Source of the DNA: Sphingomonas panacisoli
GTDB taxonomy: Bacteria > Pseudomonadota > Alphaproteobacteria > Sphingomonadales > Sphingomonadaceae
Assembly (NCBI RefSeq): GCF_007859635.1
Contig: NZ_CP042306.1
Span: 3,174,001-3,238,000, forward strand
Direction of reading: 5' to 3'
DNA: 64,000 bases
Shown: piece after piece, positions 43,456-53,441 of the stretch
Layout of the letters: every line of letters begins with the position of its first letter
How positions within the stretch are numbered: position 1 is the stretch's first letter
Position numbers and translations under genes: made by a program
Notes under the pieces: generated by a model
Databases searched by the model: none
Told to the model about the DNA's origin: nothing
What the model saw: the letters and a program-made list of their open reading frames with translations, nothing else

Positions 43456-43872
43456 CTAAAGCCGCGCGAGTGTGGCGGGGTCGCGTTTACCGGCGTAGAA
43501 AGCGTCGAGGCAATCGGCGAACGGCGCGGCGCCAGCGCCCGCGGCCGCTTCCAACAAGGTCATGCTCGACCGCAGTTTCACCGCGTCGATCCCGCCGAGG
43601 ATGGTATCGGCCGACCGCCGGCCCGCCCAGTCGAGCATCGCTTGCGTCGCGTCGGTCAGCCGCGGACCCAGCACCGGATGCGTCAGATATGCGCGCGCCT
43701 CGGTCAGATCGGCGATCGCATAACGTTGCGCCATGGCGCTGTGGCCCAGCCCGGCGATCTGCGGGAATACGAACCACATCCAGTGACTGGTCTTGGCGCC
43801 TTCATGCAGCTCGGCGAGCGCGCGCTCGAAAACGCCGTCCTGCGCCGCGACGAAGCGATCGAGGTCGGCCAT
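43456..43872 (-). CDS. DUF1810 family protein
   Basis: A 138-residue cytosolic protein matching DUF1810 along its length: start LDRFVAAQDGVFERALAEL, then SHWMWFVFPQIAGLGHSAMA and AYLTHPVLGPRL. These hallmark segments are highly conserved. The molecular function is unknown; remote similarity to calpastatin has been noted in some annotations. It lies 3 bases after the PNPOx-like gene on the same strand. Confidence 0.92.
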   Translation of the reverse strand: MADLDRFVAAQDGVFERALAELHEGAKTSHWMWFVFPQIAGLGHSAMAQRYAIADLTEARAYLTHPVLGPRLTDATQAMLDWAGRRSADTILGGIDAVKLRSSMTLLEAAAGAGAAPFADCLDAFYAGKRDPATLARL

Positions 43873-43875
43873 GCG

Positions 43876-44325
43876 TCAGGCGGGAACGGCGGCGTCCAGC
43901 TTGACCTCGCCCTCATCCTCGCCGTCCCAATAATGCACCCGCGTCGCGTGGACGTGGATCATCACCAGGCCCGGCGTGTCGATGCCGTCCTTGAACCAGC
44001 GGTCGAGCCCTTTCGACCAATGCTCCGCGAACCGCGCCTTGTCGTGGACGACGGCCGCATCGCCTTCGACGGCGACGAAGAACGGTCGCATCCCGAGCAT
44101 GCCGGCCTTGCCCTGGAACGACAGCGCGATGCGCGGATCGCGGCCGATATCGGTGACCATCTGCGCCGAATCCCAGGTGAAGTAGTAGCTGTCGCCGTCG
44201 TAATCGACCTCGCGATTGTTGCTCATCGGACGGCCTCCGAGATTGCCGTCGGGGGCGCGCGTGGTCAGCATCGCGAAATCGATGTCGCGCATGCCCTCGG
44301 CAAGGTCGGACAGGGTCTTGGTCAT
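43876..44325 (-). CDS. Pyridoxamine 5'-phosphate oxidase-like general stress protein
   Basis: A 149-residue FMN-binding split-barrel protein: DFAMLTTRAPDGNLGGRPMS, DSYYFTWDSAQMVTDI, RIALSFQGKAG and the C-terminal HATRVHYWDGE fit the general-stress FMN/PNPOx subfamily (PF16242). These proteins bind flavin and probably reduce small molecules; they are not the pyridoxal biosynthesis enzyme. Downstream by 3 bases is the DUF1810 gene, and both may be co-transcribed. Confidence 0.9.
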   Translation of the reverse strand: MTKTLSDLAEGMRDIDFAMLTTRAPDGNLGGRPMSNNREVDYDGDSYYFTWDSAQMVTDIGRDPRIALSFQGKAGMLGMRPFFVAVEGDAAVVHDKARFAEHWSKGLDRWFKDGIDTPGLVMIHVHATRVHYWDGEDEGEVKLDAAVPA

Positions 44326-44387
44326 CGCGTCTCTCCCGATTCTGTATCGGGAGCTTCAACGCGCGCGAGGTCCGAATCGCTCCGCCG

Positions 44388-44813
44388 TCAGATCCAGCCC
44401 GGCGCGTGGACCAGTTCGAGCTTGATGCCGTCGGGATCGGCGAAAAACACCGCATAATAGTCGCCCGAATATTCCGGGTAGGACGCGGGCGCATCGAGCA
44501 CCGTGATGCTCCGATCGAGCAGCAATGCGTGGAGCCGATCGACCTCGTCGCGGCTCGCCGCGCGCCAGGCGAGATGCTGGAGACCCGGCGCGTAGCCATC
44601 ATGCCGCCCCGCGTTCTTCGCCGCGCGGATGCCGAGTGATGCGCCAAACGGTTCGCGCCCGCGAATGTCCCATTCGCATACGTCGGGATCGTCCTTGACC
44701 TGAACGTAGCCGAGGAATTCGAGCACCGGGCCGTAGACGCGCTTCGACGCCGCGACATCGGTGACGCTCAGATCGATGTGATGAAACGCGCCACGCACTT
44801 GGTCATCATTCAC
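44388..44813 (-). CDS. VOC-family (glyoxalase-like) metalloprotein
   Basis: A 141-residue protein with two beta-alpha-beta-beta-beta units. Metal ligands are suggested by HHIDLSVTD near the N-terminus, GLQHLAWRAAS in the middle and the Glu in DPDGIKLELVHAPG at the end. It resembles small glyoxalase/dioxygenase-superfamily proteins of unknown substrate. It is divergent from the 2H phosphoesterase gene across a 55-base gap. Confidence 0.9.
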   Translation of the reverse strand: MNDDQVRGAFHHIDLSVTDVAASKRVYGPVLEFLGYVQVKDDPDVCEWDIRGREPFGASLGIRAAKNAGRHDGYAPGLQHLAWRAASRDEVDRLHALLLDRSITVLDAPASYPEYSGDYYAVFFADPDGIKLELVHAPGWI

Positions 44814-44868
44814 GATTCGACTCCTTTACCATGAGAACATATCATGAACGAAACATCGAGTCGCCGCA

Positions 44869-45366
44869 ATGTTGTATATCATGATCAAGCCGCCCCCCGC
44901 CGAACTGCGCCAAGTCTGCGCCCGGCGGTCCACCTATGGCCTCGACGACAGTTATCCGGCCGATCGCCTGCACTGTACGATGCTGCGACTGGGCGACGAG
45001 GCCGACTGGCCGAGTTCGCGGCTCGAGCAACTGAGAACCTTGCTCGGCACCATATCGGCCGAGCCGTTTCCGGTGGCGTTCGACCTGATCGCCGGCAATC
45101 TGTTGCGCGGTGCGCGCGGCATGCCTTTGGCCGCAGCCTTTCATCGCGTGTTGCGGCAGAAGGCGGAGATGTGCGGCGTGACGATCGAACACAATTTCTG
45201 GCTGCACTTGACCCTGGCCTATCGCGGCGTGGCGATCGCGGCGGCACGCAAGATCGAGCCGATCAGCTGGATGGTCGAGGAATTCCTCCTGATCCGCAGC
45301 GATCGGGGCCATGAACCGTTGGGTCGCTGGCCGTTGCAACAACGTCAGCTCGCGCTCGCGCTATAA
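44869..45366 (+). CDS. 2'-5' RNA ligase-like 2H phosphoesterase
   Basis: A 165-residue protein of the 2H superfamily. Two catalytic HxT motifs are present: His-Cys-Thr in [12 protein letters not shown] and His-Leu-Thr in [11 protein letters not shown]. Relatives act on 2',3'-cyclic or 2'-5' phosphodiester bonds; E. coli ThpR is the best known. The biological substrate is unknown here. Its stop overlaps the 3' end of the convergent ung gene by 6 bases. Confidence 0.88.
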   Translation: MLYIMIKPPPAELRQVCARRSTYGLDDSYPADRLHCTMLRLGDEADWPSSRLEQLRTLLGTISAEPFPVAFDLIAGNLLRGARGMPLAAAFHRVLRQKAEMCGVTIEHNFWLHLTLAYRGVAIAAARKIEPISWMVEEFLLIRSDRGHEPLGRWPLQQRQLALAL

Positions 45367-46044
45367 CGGCGGCAGCGCCCAATCGATCGGCTTTTCGCCC
45401 TGGGCGACGAGGAAAGCGTTGGCCTTCGAGAACGGCTTGGTGCCGAAGAAGCCGGTGTGCGCGGAAAGCGGCGACGGATGCGGCGAGCGCAGCACGAGGT
45501 GCCGGCCGGCATCGACGAACGCGGCCTTTTTCTGCGCGTGGCTGCCCCACAGCATGAACACGACCGGCTTTTCGCGCGCATTGACCAGCCGGATCACGGC
45601 ATCGGTAAAGCGTTCCCAGCCGCGCCCCTGATGCGACGCGGCCAGCCCCATCTGAACCGTCAGCACCGCGTTCAACAGCAGCACACCCTGTTCGGCCCAG
45701 TGTTCGAGAAAGCCGTGCCGCGCCGGCGGGATGCCGAGATCGGCCTCCATTTCCTTGTAGATATTCACCAGGCTCGGCGGCGTGCGCGTGCCGGGGCGGA
45801 CCGAGAAGCACAGGCCGTGCGCCTGCCCCTCGCCGTGATACGGATCCTGGCCGAGGATGACGACGCGGACGTCGTCGAGCGGCGTCAAGTCGAGCGCGCG
45901 GAACCAGTCGGAGCCTTGCGGGAAAATCCGTTTGCCCGCGGCTTTCTCGGCCACGAGGAACTCGCGCAACGCCGCCATGTACGGATCGGCGAACTCGCCG
46001 CGCAGCGGTTCGAGCCAGCTCGGATGCAGCTTGGGGTCGCCCAT
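45361..46044 (-). CDS. ung: Uracil-DNA glycosylase, family 1
   Basis: Removes uracil from DNA as the first step of base-excision repair. The 227-residue product has the catalytic water-activating loop [30 protein letters not shown], and the DNA-intercalating loop [13 protein letters not shown], all diagnostic of family 1 Ung. ATG 46044 ([10 protein letters not shown]) starts just before the conserved region; a longer frame to 46080 would overlap the divergent esterase start. It is convergent with the 2H gene and divergent from the esterase. Confidence 0.97.
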   Translation of the reverse strand: MGDPKLHPSWLEPLRGEFADPYMAALREFLVAEKAAGKRIFPQGSDWFRALDLTPLDDVRVVILGQDPYHGEGQAHGLCFSVRPGTRTPPSLVNIYKEMEADLGIPPARHGFLEHWAEQGVLLLNAVLTVQMGLAASHQGRGWERFTDAVIRLVNAREKPVVFMLWGSHAQKKAAFVDAGRHLVLRSPHPSPLSAHTGFFGTKPFSKANAFLVAQGEKPIDWALPPL

Positions 46045-46079
46045 CGCCGATCTTGACCGCAGCCGCCTATCGGCTGTCA

Positions 46080-46955
46080 ATGCGGCGCATGATCCGTTTG
46101 CTCGTCGCGCTGCTCGCCCTCGTCGCCACGCCCGCTTTCGCCGCCGATGCGGCGGACGGGCTGCAACCCAAATTCACCGCCTCGTCGACACTGATCCCGG
46201 CGCGCACCGTGCAGGTCTGGCTGCCGCCCGATTACGCGACGTCGAAACGGCGCTATCCGGTGATTTACCTGCACGACGGCCAGAACGTGTACGACGATCC
46301 CTCGCCCTGGTCGGGCAAGAGCTGGGCGGTGCATCGCGCGCTGGCCAAGCTGATCGCCGAGCGCAAGGTGCGTCCCGCGATCCTGGTCGCAGTGTGGAAC
46401 ACCGACAATCGGCTCGGCGAATACATGCCCGAGGCTGCGGTGCCGCCGGTGGTCGCGCCGGGCGATCCCAATGCGGACGATCTGTTCAAGAAACTGCCAG
46501 TCGAACGGGCCAAAATCGCCGGCGACGCCTATCTCGCCTTCCTGGCCGACGAGCTGAAGCCGCTGATCGACAAGCAATATCGCACGTTGCGCGGGCCACG
46601 CGACACGATGCTGATGGGGTCGAGCATGGGCGGGCTGATTTCCGCTTATGCGCTGGTCCGCTATCCGACCGTGTTCGGGGCCGCGGCGTGCCTGTCCACC
46701 GCATGGCCGATCGGCGACGGCTTTACCGAACGCTGGTTCGAAACGCATTTGCCGCCCTACACCGCGCGGCTCTATTTCGATTATGGGACCGGCACCAACG
46801 ACGGCACGATCGCGCCGTTCCAGGCGAAGCTCGATGCCGCGGCGGGAAAGCGTCGCGGCTGGGTCAGCCGGGCATTTCCCGGCGCGGAGCATAGCGAGCG
46901 CGCCTGGGCCGCTCGCGTCGATATCCCGCTCACCTTCCTGCTAGGAAAGAAGTGA
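46080..46955 (+). CDS. Secreted alpha/beta-hydrolase of the esterase D-like family
   Basis: A 291-residue exported hydrolase with a signal peptide ending near AFAADAAD. The nucleophile elbow is GSSMGG ([16 protein letters not shown]), with [18 protein letters not shown] and [13 protein letters not shown] near the start and an acid/His region in [11 protein letters not shown]. This is the putative-esterase (PF00756) family, which includes feruloyl and siderophore esterases. No substrate is indicated. Start ATG 46080 or 46089. Confidence 0.9.
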   Translation: MRRMIRLLVALLALVATPAFAADAADGLQPKFTASSTLIPARTVQVWLPPDYATSKRRYPVIYLHDGQNVYDDPSPWSGKSWAVHRALAKLIAERKVRPAILVAVWNTDNRLGEYMPEAAVPPVVAPGDPNADDLFKKLPVERAKIAGDAYLAFLADELKPLIDKQYRTLRGPRDTMLMGSSMGGLISAYALVRYPTVFGAAACLSTAWPIGDGFTERWFETHLPPYTARLYFDYGTGTNDGTIAPFQAKLDAAAGKRRGWVSRAFPGAEHSERAWAARVDIPLTFLLGKK

Positions 46956-46977
46956 GTCGAGGCTCGCTCAGCCCCGG

Positions 46978-47085
46978 TCAGGCGACCGGGACGAGCGAGG
47001 TGGCGACGCTGATCATGACGGCCGAGCAAAGCAGCGCGCTGACGACCGAGAAGAGGCCCTGGGCGGAATAGAAACGGATCGACAT
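46978..47085 (-). CDS. 35-residue membrane peptide
   Basis: ATG 47085 to TGA 46978 encodes MSIRFYSAQGLFSVVSALLC and then SAVMISVATSLVPVA, a single hydrophobic helix after a short polar start. AAGGGAG lies 6 bases upstream, a strong ribosome site. Very similar short peptides occur across Sphingomonas genomes, so this is probably a real small membrane protein. Function unknown. Confidence 0.72.
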   Translation of the reverse strand: MSIRFYSAQGLFSVVSALLCSAVMISVATSLVPVA

Positions 47086-47256
47086 GGTGAACTCCCTTCG
47101 TTGTTTTCCGGTCGGCGGCTGATCCGACGACCGACGCCGACGGATTTGCAGGGAGCGTGCCAGTTTTATAACTAGCTGAATTACAACGGAAATCTATTTC
47201 AGATGGAGCAGGCGTGGCGTGTAACACCAACTATCGGGCAGACTTTGCGCCGCTAG

Positions 47257-48320
47257 TTAGGAAATATCGCCATCGCCCTTGATCACGTTCCGGCCGGCAT
47301 CCTTTGCCGCGTACAGCAGGCGATCGGCGCGGCCCAACGCCGATCCCATGACCTCGCCCACCTCGTGCGCACTCACGCCGCCCGAGAAGGTCACCGCGCC
47401 GAGCGGCGCATCGGTTTCGCGCAAGCGATACTTTTCCCCGCGACTGTGCCGCGCGCCGCGTCGAGCGTGGCTACCGCCGCCTCGGTCGTCACACCGGTAA
47501 ACAGGATGGCGAATTCCTCGCCGCCATAGCGCGCGACCAGATGCTCGCCGCACGCTTCGCGCAACGCCTCGGCGATCACCTTCAGGACGCGGTCGCCCAC
47601 GGCATGACCGAAGCGATCGTTGACCGACTTGAAATGGTCGATGTCGCACAACGCGATGCAGATCGGCTTGTCGCCCTCCGATGCGATCGAAAACGCATCC
47701 TCGAACGCGCGGCGATTGGCGAGCCCGGTCAGTGGATCGCGACGGGCGTCGTCGCGCGCCGCTTCCAGTTCGGCGCGCAGCGCTTCCGCTTCGACCGTGG
47801 CGGCGGCCAGCCGCTCCTCGGCCGCACGGACGCGATCGAGCATCGTCGTCGCCAGCCGTGTAATGTCTTCGACCGCCGCGCCGCTCGCTTCGCGGATCGC
47901 GTCGGCACCGGCCAACAGGTCGCGCCCGAACACTTGCGTCTCGGCCCGCATCGCGGCGACCGTATCGGCGAAATCCTCGACCTGCATCTGCGTGCGCGCG
48001 ACCAGGGTCTGCATCATCACGTTGGGGGATTCATTGGCGGCGTTGTGCGATTCGGTATCGTTGTGCGGAGCCGTCGCACCGGGGACAGCGGCCTGGTGGC
48101 CCATGTCCTCGATATCGCGCGAGGTCAGTCGCACGCCGCCGTCGGTGATGCGCGCGACGCTGGCGGCGAGCGCACCCTTGGGATTGCTCAACACACGATG
48201 CGCAAAGGCATAATTGACGGGATCGACGCTTAGTCGATGATCCGCCAGAAACGCGCCGATCGCCGAAAATAGGCGATCGGACGGCCCGAACGGCTGACTG
48301 GTCTGTGCAGCACTGGCCAC
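47257..48320 (-). pseudogene. GGDEF diguanylate cyclase, one-base frameshift near the 3' end
   Basis: The first frame (48320-47391) holds a helical N-terminal sensor-like region, a coiled coil (about 140-200) and most of a GGDEF domain: RDPLTGLANRRAF, IALCDIDHFKSVND and the active site RYGGEEFAIL, so c-di-GMP synthesis is expected. There is no RxxD inhibitory site in the usual place. The frame breaks at an AAAA run (TTTT at 47432-47435); one extra A restores GKKYRLRETDAPLGAVTFSG and the standard end ADRLLYAAKDAGRN to TAA 47257. The corrected length is about 355 residues. It is probably functional if the base is an assembly error. Confidence 0.83.
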
Positions 48321-48449
48321 CGATTTTTATCCGTTCCCCGTTTTCCCCGAGGACGCGCAGTACATCGTAACCGCTAAAATAACGTTGCCGCGCCTATCAG
48401 AGGGGTCGACGGCCCCGGCGTCCAACAAGCCGATGCCGCCACAACGGAC

Positions 48450-48995
48450 CTATTTCAGCGCGCGCACCGCCTCCAGCGTCAGCTTGACGTGATCGGCCGC
48501 GCTCAGGTTCGAATGGACGAACGTGATCTTGCCGTCGCGCCCGATGACGTAGCTGGTGCGGTTGGTGACCGCGCGCAACTGCTTGGTCTCGACGTCAGGA
48601 ATCATCTTGCCGAGATCGACGTCATACGCCTTGACGATGCGCGGCCCCGCGCTCGCCACCGCGAACTTTCCGGCGCACTTCTCCTGGCTGAACTTGGCGA
48701 GACGTTCGACCGTGTCGGTCGACATGCCGATTACCGTCGCGCCCGCCGCCTGGAACTGCGGCACCGCTTCGGAGAAATCGTGCGCTTCCTGATTGCACCC
48801 GCCGGTATACGCCGCCGGGAAGAAATAGAGCACGACCGGCCCTTTCTTGAGCTGTTGCGACAGCGTCAGGCGGAAGATCTTGCCGTCGATCGCGCCGCGC
48901 GTGGTGAAGTCGGGCGCGACCGCGCCGGGCGACAGCGCGGCGACCGCGGGGACGGTGGCGAAGGCGAGCGGAAGCGCGAAAAGGCGAAGGCGCAT
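48450..48995 (-). CDS. Exported peroxiredoxin
   Basis: A 181-residue thiol peroxidase with a signal peptide (to about AVAALSPG), unusual because most peroxiredoxins are cytosolic. The peroxidatic cysteine is in YFFPAAYTGGCNQEAHDF (PxxxTxxC), with a probable resolving Cys in FSQEKCAGKF. It resembles BCP/AhpE-type enzymes and would remove peroxides in the periplasm using an unknown thiol donor. Single gene, divergent from hisN across 68 bases. Confidence 0.92.
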   Translation of the reverse strand: MRLRLFALPLAFATVPAVAALSPGAVAPDFTTRGAIDGKIFRLTLSQQLKKGPVVLYFFPAAYTGGCNQEAHDFSEAVPQFQAAGATVIGMSTDTVERLAKFSQEKCAGKFAVASAGPRIVKAYDVDLGKMIPDVETKQLRAVTNRTSYVIGRDGKITFVHSNLSAADHVKLTLEAVRALK

Positions 48996-49063
48996 GGGGA
49001 CTCTCCCTTGAAGGTTGCGCCGCTTTCTAGACCCGCGCCGCGCGTACGGCTAGGGGCGGGCGC

Positions 49064-49852
49064 ATGCGGATCACCGATGCCGATATCGCGCTGGCTCAAG
49101 CGCTCGCCGATGCTGCCGGCGCGGCGATTCGGCCGCATTTCCGTGCGGGGTTCGACGTCGAGACGAAAGATGATCAGTCCCCCGTCACCATCGCCGACCG
49201 CGCTGCCGAACAGGCAATGCGCGCGTTGCTCGCCGCCGAAGCGCCGCGCGACGGGATCGTCGGCGAGGAATTCGGCACCATCGAGGGATCGACCGGACGG
49301 CAATGGGTGCTCGATCCGATCGACGGCACCGTCAGCTTCGTCGCGGGGCGGCCGATCTTCGGCACGCTGATCGCGCTGGTGCAGGACGGCTGGCCGGTGA
49401 TCGGGGTGATCGACCAGCCGATCGGTCGCGAGCGCTGGGTTGGGGCGGCGGGGCGGCCGACCTTGTTCAATGGCCAGCCGGTCAGGTCACGCGCGTGCCG
49501 TGACCTTGCCGAGGCGACGCTCGCGACCACCGGCCCGCATTATTTCAGCGATCACGACGCCGAGCATTTCATGGCGCTCGCCGCCAAGTGCGCGCATCGG
49601 CGGATGGTGTTCGGCGGCGACTGCTATAATTACGGCCTCGTCGCGAGCGGGCATATCGATCTGGTCGTCGAGGCCGGGCTCAAGCTCTACGATTTCGCGG
49701 CGCTGGTTCCGGTGGTCGAGGGCGCGGGCGGGATGATGTGCGATTGGTCGGGCGAGCCGCTGACCGCCGACAGCAAGGGCGATGTGATCGCCGCGGGCGA
49801 CCCGGCGCGAATCGACGATATCCTGGAAGCGCTCGCCTGCCACGGGCATTAA
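49064..49852 (+). CDS. hisN: Histidinol-phosphatase, inositol-monophosphatase family
   Basis: A 262-residue phosphatase removing phosphate from histidinol phosphate, the penultimate step of histidine synthesis. The Mg-binding motif GEEFGTIEG, the DPIDGTVSFV motif and GLKLYDFAALVPVVEGAGG are those of the IMPase family, and the form with FVAGRPIFGTLIAL fits HisN of Alphaproteobacteria rather than SuhB. Free-standing gene; its stop lies 6 bases from the convergent DUF3667 gene. Confidence 0.9.
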   Translation: MRITDADIALAQALADAAGAAIRPHFRAGFDVETKDDQSPVTIADRAAEQAMRALLAAEAPRDGIVGEEFGTIEGSTGRQWVLDPIDGTVSFVAGRPIFGTLIALVQDGWPVIGVIDQPIGRERWVGAAGRPTLFNGQPVRSRACRDLAEATLATTGPHYFSDHDAEHFMALAAKCAHRRMVFGGDCYNYGLVASGHIDLVVEAGLKLYDFAALVPVVEGAGGMMCDWSGEPLTADSKGDVIAAGDPARIDDILEALACHGH

Positions 49853-49858
49853 GGCGCC

Positions 49859-50953
49859 CTATTCCATCAACCCCAGGCCGAGCAGCAATATCCCGAAGAT
49901 CATCAGCGTGATGGAGGCGAAGAAGCCCAGCACCACCGTCCGCCACAGCGCCGAGAACCATCTGAGCTGATACGCGCCGCGCAACTGGAAGAAGATATGC
50001 ACCGGCGGTGCAAAGGCGATGAGGTTGCCGTATATCCAGACCGGCGTGTTGATCATCATCAACAGCGACACGAAGGTCGCGAGCAGCATCATGAACGACA
50101 GCGAATAGGTCACGAAGATCGCGTGATCGTAGGTCGTGAAGCGGCGCCGCCATAGGAACAGCAACGCCACGAACGGGACCGAGATCGGGATCAGCGCCCA
50201 GCTGTATTTGTAGGCCGAGCTCTGCAGCTTGTAGAGCGCGAGTTCGGGATTCTTGTTAGCCTTCCTGATCCCCTCGTCGAGCGCGGGCCAGCCGGTATTG
50301 ACCCTGTTGACCGCGGCATCGCGGGTCGGCGCCTCCGACGTGGCCGATTCCGGCGTCTCGACGATCGCTTGCCGCGCGCCCCTCAGCCCGTTCAGCGTCG
50401 TCCGGTAACCAACGATCTCATCGGCGGTGTCCTCGTCGCCCTTGCCCTTGGCGAGCCGGTCCTGCTCCTTGGTCAGATGCGACTGCGCCTTCGCGATCTC
50501 GCCGTCGATGCGCGCGATCTTCTCGGCCTTGGTCGACGGCGTGCGGTCGATTTCGAACTCCTTGCCGCCGCCCATCGCGTGCAGGGTCGCGAACATCAGA
50601 AACACGAAGAACAGGAACATCGCGAGCGGCGACACGAACCGTGCGCGCTCGCCGTCGATATAGCGCCGCGTCAGGCTGCCCGGATGCGTGACCAGCATCG
50701 GCAGCGTGCGCCACACCTTGCCCTCGAAATGGAACACGCCGTGGAGCAAATCGTGCCCGATCGACATCAGCGTCTTGTGGACGTGCCCGTTCTGCCCGCA
50801 GGCGTGGCAAAACTCGCCGATCAATGCGGTGCCGCAATTGAGGCACACGCCGTGTGCCGCATCGCTCGCCGCTTCGCCCGCCTTGGGCTCGACCGCGCGA
50901 CCCAGCAACGCCCCGGTCGCGATATCGCCGGCCATCTCTATCCCACCGCTCAT
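49859..50953 (-). CDS. DUF3667 membrane protein
   Basis: A 364-residue protein. A zinc-ribbon-like Cys set (CLNCGTALIGEFCHACGQ) is followed by HVHKTLMSIGHDLLHGVFHFEGKV in sequence order, the DUF3667 signature, then four to five transmembrane helices and a cytosolic coiled coil (about 145-225). Function is unknown. ATG 50953 is preferred to a longer frame that overlaps the divergent proA gene. Confidence 0.9.
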   Translation of the reverse strand: MSGGIEMAGDIATGALLGRAVEPKAGEAASDAAHGVCLNCGTALIGEFCHACGQNGHVHKTLMSIGHDLLHGVFHFEGKVWRTLPMLVTHPGSLTRRYIDGERARFVSPLAMFLFFVFLMFATLHAMGGGKEFEIDRTPSTKAEKIARIDGEIAKAQSHLTKEQDRLAKGKGDEDTADEIVGYRTTLNGLRGARQAIVETPESATSEAPTRDAAVNRVNTGWPALDEGIRKANKNPELALYKLQSSAYKYSWALIPISVPFVALLFLWRRRFTTYDHAIFVTYSLSFMMLLATFVSLLMMINTPVWIYGNLIAFAPPVHIFFQLRGAYQLRWFSALWRTVVLGFFASITLMIFGILLLGLGLME

Positions 50954-51029
50954 GGCGCGATGGATAGCATTGGGCCGCCTAAAGGCGATACCGTTTTGGT
51001 AGCGCGCTGCGACATGGTATCGATACGCC

Positions 51030-52304
51030 ATGGCAACGATCGTCGATGTCGAAATTGACCCCACCGCGCTGATCGCGGCGCTGGGCCGTCACGCCCGCAT
51101 CGCGGCCGGCGCGTTGGGGCGGCTGTCCACCGCCGACAAACGGCGCGGGCTGATCGCGATGGCGCGGGCGATCCGCGGCGCGGAAGCCGCCATCCTCGCC
51201 GCCAACGCGATCGACATGGCGAATGCCGAGAAAGCCGGACTGTCGAGCGCGATGCTCGACCGGCTCAACCTAACGCCCGACCGCGTCGCCGCGATGGCCG
51301 ACGGGGTCGCGACGATCGCGACGCTGAAGGATCCGGTCGGCGAGACGATCGACGAGACCGTGCCGGCGAACGGCATCCATCTGTCGCGCGTCCGCGTGCC
51401 GATCGGCGTGATCGGCATCATCTACGAAAGCCGCCCCAACGTCACCGCGGACGCCGCCGCGCTGTGCATCGGATCGGGCAACGCCGTGATCCTGCGCGGC
51501 GGGTCGGAGGCGGTCGAGAGCAACCGCGCGATCCACGCCGCTTTGGTCGAAGGGCTAAAGGACGCCGGCCTGCCCGCCGAGGCGGTCCAACTCGTGCCCA
51601 CCACCGACCGCGCCGCGGTGGGCGCGATGCTGGCTGGCGAGGGCGTGATCGACATGGTCGTGCCGCGCGGCGGCAAGGGACTTGTCGCGCGCGTCCAGGC
51701 CGAGGCCCGCGTTCCCGTGCTCGCGCATCTCGACGGGATCAACCACGTCTTCGTCCACGCCTCCGCCGACCCGGCCATGGCCGAGACGATCGTCGTCAAC
51801 GCGAAGATGCGCCGCACCGGGATTTGCGGCGCGATGGAGACTTTGCTGATCGACCGGGACTATCCCCGCGCCGCCGATTTGATCGCGGCGCTCGCAGCAA
51901 CCGGCTGCGAGGTGAGGGGCGACGACGCCGCGCGCGCGCTTGCCCCCGACATCGCACCCGCCGCGAAGAGCGATTGGGACACCGAATATCTCGAAGCTAT
52001 CGCCAGCGTCGCGATCGTCGACGGCCTCGACGGCGCACTGGCACACATCGCTCGCCACGGATCGCACCATACAGATGCGATCGTCGCCGAGGACGCTACG
52101 GTCGCCGAACGCTTCCTGGGAGAGGTCGACAGCGCGATCGTCCTCTGGAATGCCTCGACCCAGTTCGCCGACGGGGGCGAGTTCGGGCTCGGCGCCGAAA
52201 TCGGCATCGCCACCGGTCGCCTCCACGCCCGCGGCCCGGTCGCGTTGGAGGGGTTGACGACATACAAATGGATCGGGCGCGGCACCGGTCAGGTGCGCGC
52301 CTGA
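51030..52304 (+). CDS. proA: Gamma-glutamyl phosphate reductase
   Basis: Second enzyme of proline biosynthesis, reducing glutamyl-5-phosphate with NADPH. The 424-residue protein has the aldehyde-dehydrogenase-type fold: [43 protein letters not shown] and the catalytic Cys in [14 protein letters not shown]. Full length for the family. It starts the run proA-nadD-rsfS-(repeat)-rlmH-M23-S41-dsbB-coq7, all on the + strand, an order shared by many sphingomonads. Confidence 0.97.
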   Translation: MATIVDVEIDPTALIAALGRHARIAAGALGRLSTADKRRGLIAMARAIRGAEAAILAANAIDMANAEKAGLSSAMLDRLNLTPDRVAAMADGVATIATLKDPVGETIDETVPANGIHLSRVRVPIGVIGIIYESRPNVTADAAALCIGSGNAVILRGGSEAVESNRAIHAALVEGLKDAGLPAEAVQLVPTTDRAAVGAMLAGEGVIDMVVPRGGKGLVARVQAEARVPVLAHLDGINHVFVHASADPAMAETIVVNAKMRRTGICGAMETLLIDRDYPRAADLIAALAATGCEVRGDDAARALAPDIAPAAKSDWDTEYLEAIASVAIVDGLDGALAHIARHGSHHTDAIVAEDATVAERFLGEVDSAIVLWNASTQFADGGEFGLGAEIGIATGRLHARGPVALEGLTTYKWIGRGTGQVRA

Positions 52305-52400
52305 CAGACATTGACGACCAAGGCTTTGCGGAATGGCGCGTGCGGACTATCCGGGCGTCATGACCTTCGACCGTATGTTCTCAGCGTCTCGACGTATCTG

Positions 52401-53030
52401 ATGCGCATCGGTCTCCTCGGCGGGTCGTTCAACCCTGCGCACACCGGCCATCGCGCGATCAGTCTGGCGGCGATCGAGGCGTTGGGGCTCGACGAGGTGT
52501 GGTGGCTGGTCTCGCCCGGCAATCCGCTGAAGGACAAGGCGACCGACATGGCGCCGTTCAGCGTGCGCTTCGCCTCGGCGCGAAAGATGGCGGGTCATGC
52601 GCCGATCCGCGTCTCCGCGATCGAGGAGCGGCTCGGCACGCGCTACACCGTCGATACGCTCGCCAAGGTCCAGCGGCTGTATCGCGGGCACGAGTTCATC
52701 TGGCTTATGGGCGAGGACAATCTGCTCAATTTCGACCAGTGGAAGGGGTGGCGCCACATCGCGATGTCGATCCCGATTGCGGTCGTCGCGCGTCCGGGTT
52801 ATGATCATGCTGCCCGGGCGGTCCCCGCCATGGGTTGGTTGCGGCGCTTTTTCCGGCCCGCACACCAGGCGAAGAACTGGACGACGTGGAGACTGCCGGC
52901 CCTCGTGCTGCTGCGCTTTCGCCCTGATCCGACCTCCGCTACCCGGCTGCGTGCGGCCGACCCGAACTGGCATCGCCGTTTTGCGCGGCGTGTCGCAGGC
53001 GTCCCCAGCGCCGACCCACCCACTCCGTAG
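52401..53030 (+). CDS. nadD: Nicotinate-nucleotide adenylyltransferase
   Basis: Adenylates nicotinate mononucleotide in NAD synthesis. The 209-residue product shows GLLGGSFNPAHTGHRAIS with the nucleotidyltransferase HxGH motif and IWLMGEDNLLNFDQWKGW, diagnostic of NadD. ATG 52401 starts directly at the conserved region; longer in-frame extensions lack conservation. It follows proA by 96 bases and precedes rsfS by 8. Confidence 0.95.
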   Translation: MRIGLLGGSFNPAHTGHRAISLAAIEALGLDEVWWLVSPGNPLKDKATDMAPFSVRFASARKMAGHAPIRVSAIEERLGTRYTVDTLAKVQRLYRGHEFIWLMGEDNLLNFDQWKGWRHIAMSIPIAVVARPGYDHAARAVPAMGWLRRFFRPAHQAKNWTTWRLPALVLLRFRPDPTSATRLRAADPNWHRRFARRVAGVPSADPPTP

Positions 53031-53038
53031 GAACCGAC

Positions 53039-53425
53039 TTGGCCACATCTCCCAATGCGTACCGCTCGTCCGACGCCGAAGGCGCCGAGGCGCTGCATCG
53101 GCTCGTCATGACGAGCCTCGACGACGATCAGGCGGTCGATACGATCTCGATCCCGCTCGCCGGCAAGTCGTCGATCGCCGATCACATGGTCATCGCCAGC
53201 GGCCGATCGACGCGGCAAGTCGCGTCGATGGCGCAGAAACTCGCCGAGAAGATCAAGGCCGAAACCGGCCGGTCCGCGCGGATCGAAGGGCTGCCGACCG
53301 CCGACTGGGTGCTGATCGACGCCGGCGATGTGATCGTCCACCTGTTCCGCCCCGAGGTGCGCAGCTTCTACAATCTCGAGCGGATGTGGTCGTTCGGCGA
53401 CGCGCCGACGCCATTGGCGCACTAG
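53039..53425 (+). CDS. rsfS: Ribosome silencing factor
   Basis: RsfS binds ribosomal protein uL14 and prevents subunit joining under starvation. The 128-residue protein has the family signature ADHMVIASGRSTRQVASMA, GLPTADWVLIDAGDVIVHLF and RPEVRSFYNLERMW. The start is TTG 53039, with no stronger upstream codon; a shorter start near 53108 would remove part of the first helix. It sits between nadD and rlmH, its usual neighbours. Confidence 0.95.
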   Translation: MATSPNAYRSSDAEGAEALHRLVMTSLDDDQAVDTISIPLAGKSSIADHMVIASGRSTRQVASMAQKLAEKIKAETGRSARIEGLPTADWVLIDAGDVIVHLFRPEVRSFYNLERMWSFGDAPTPLAH

Positions 53426-53441
53426 GGCTGCTATCCGAATA

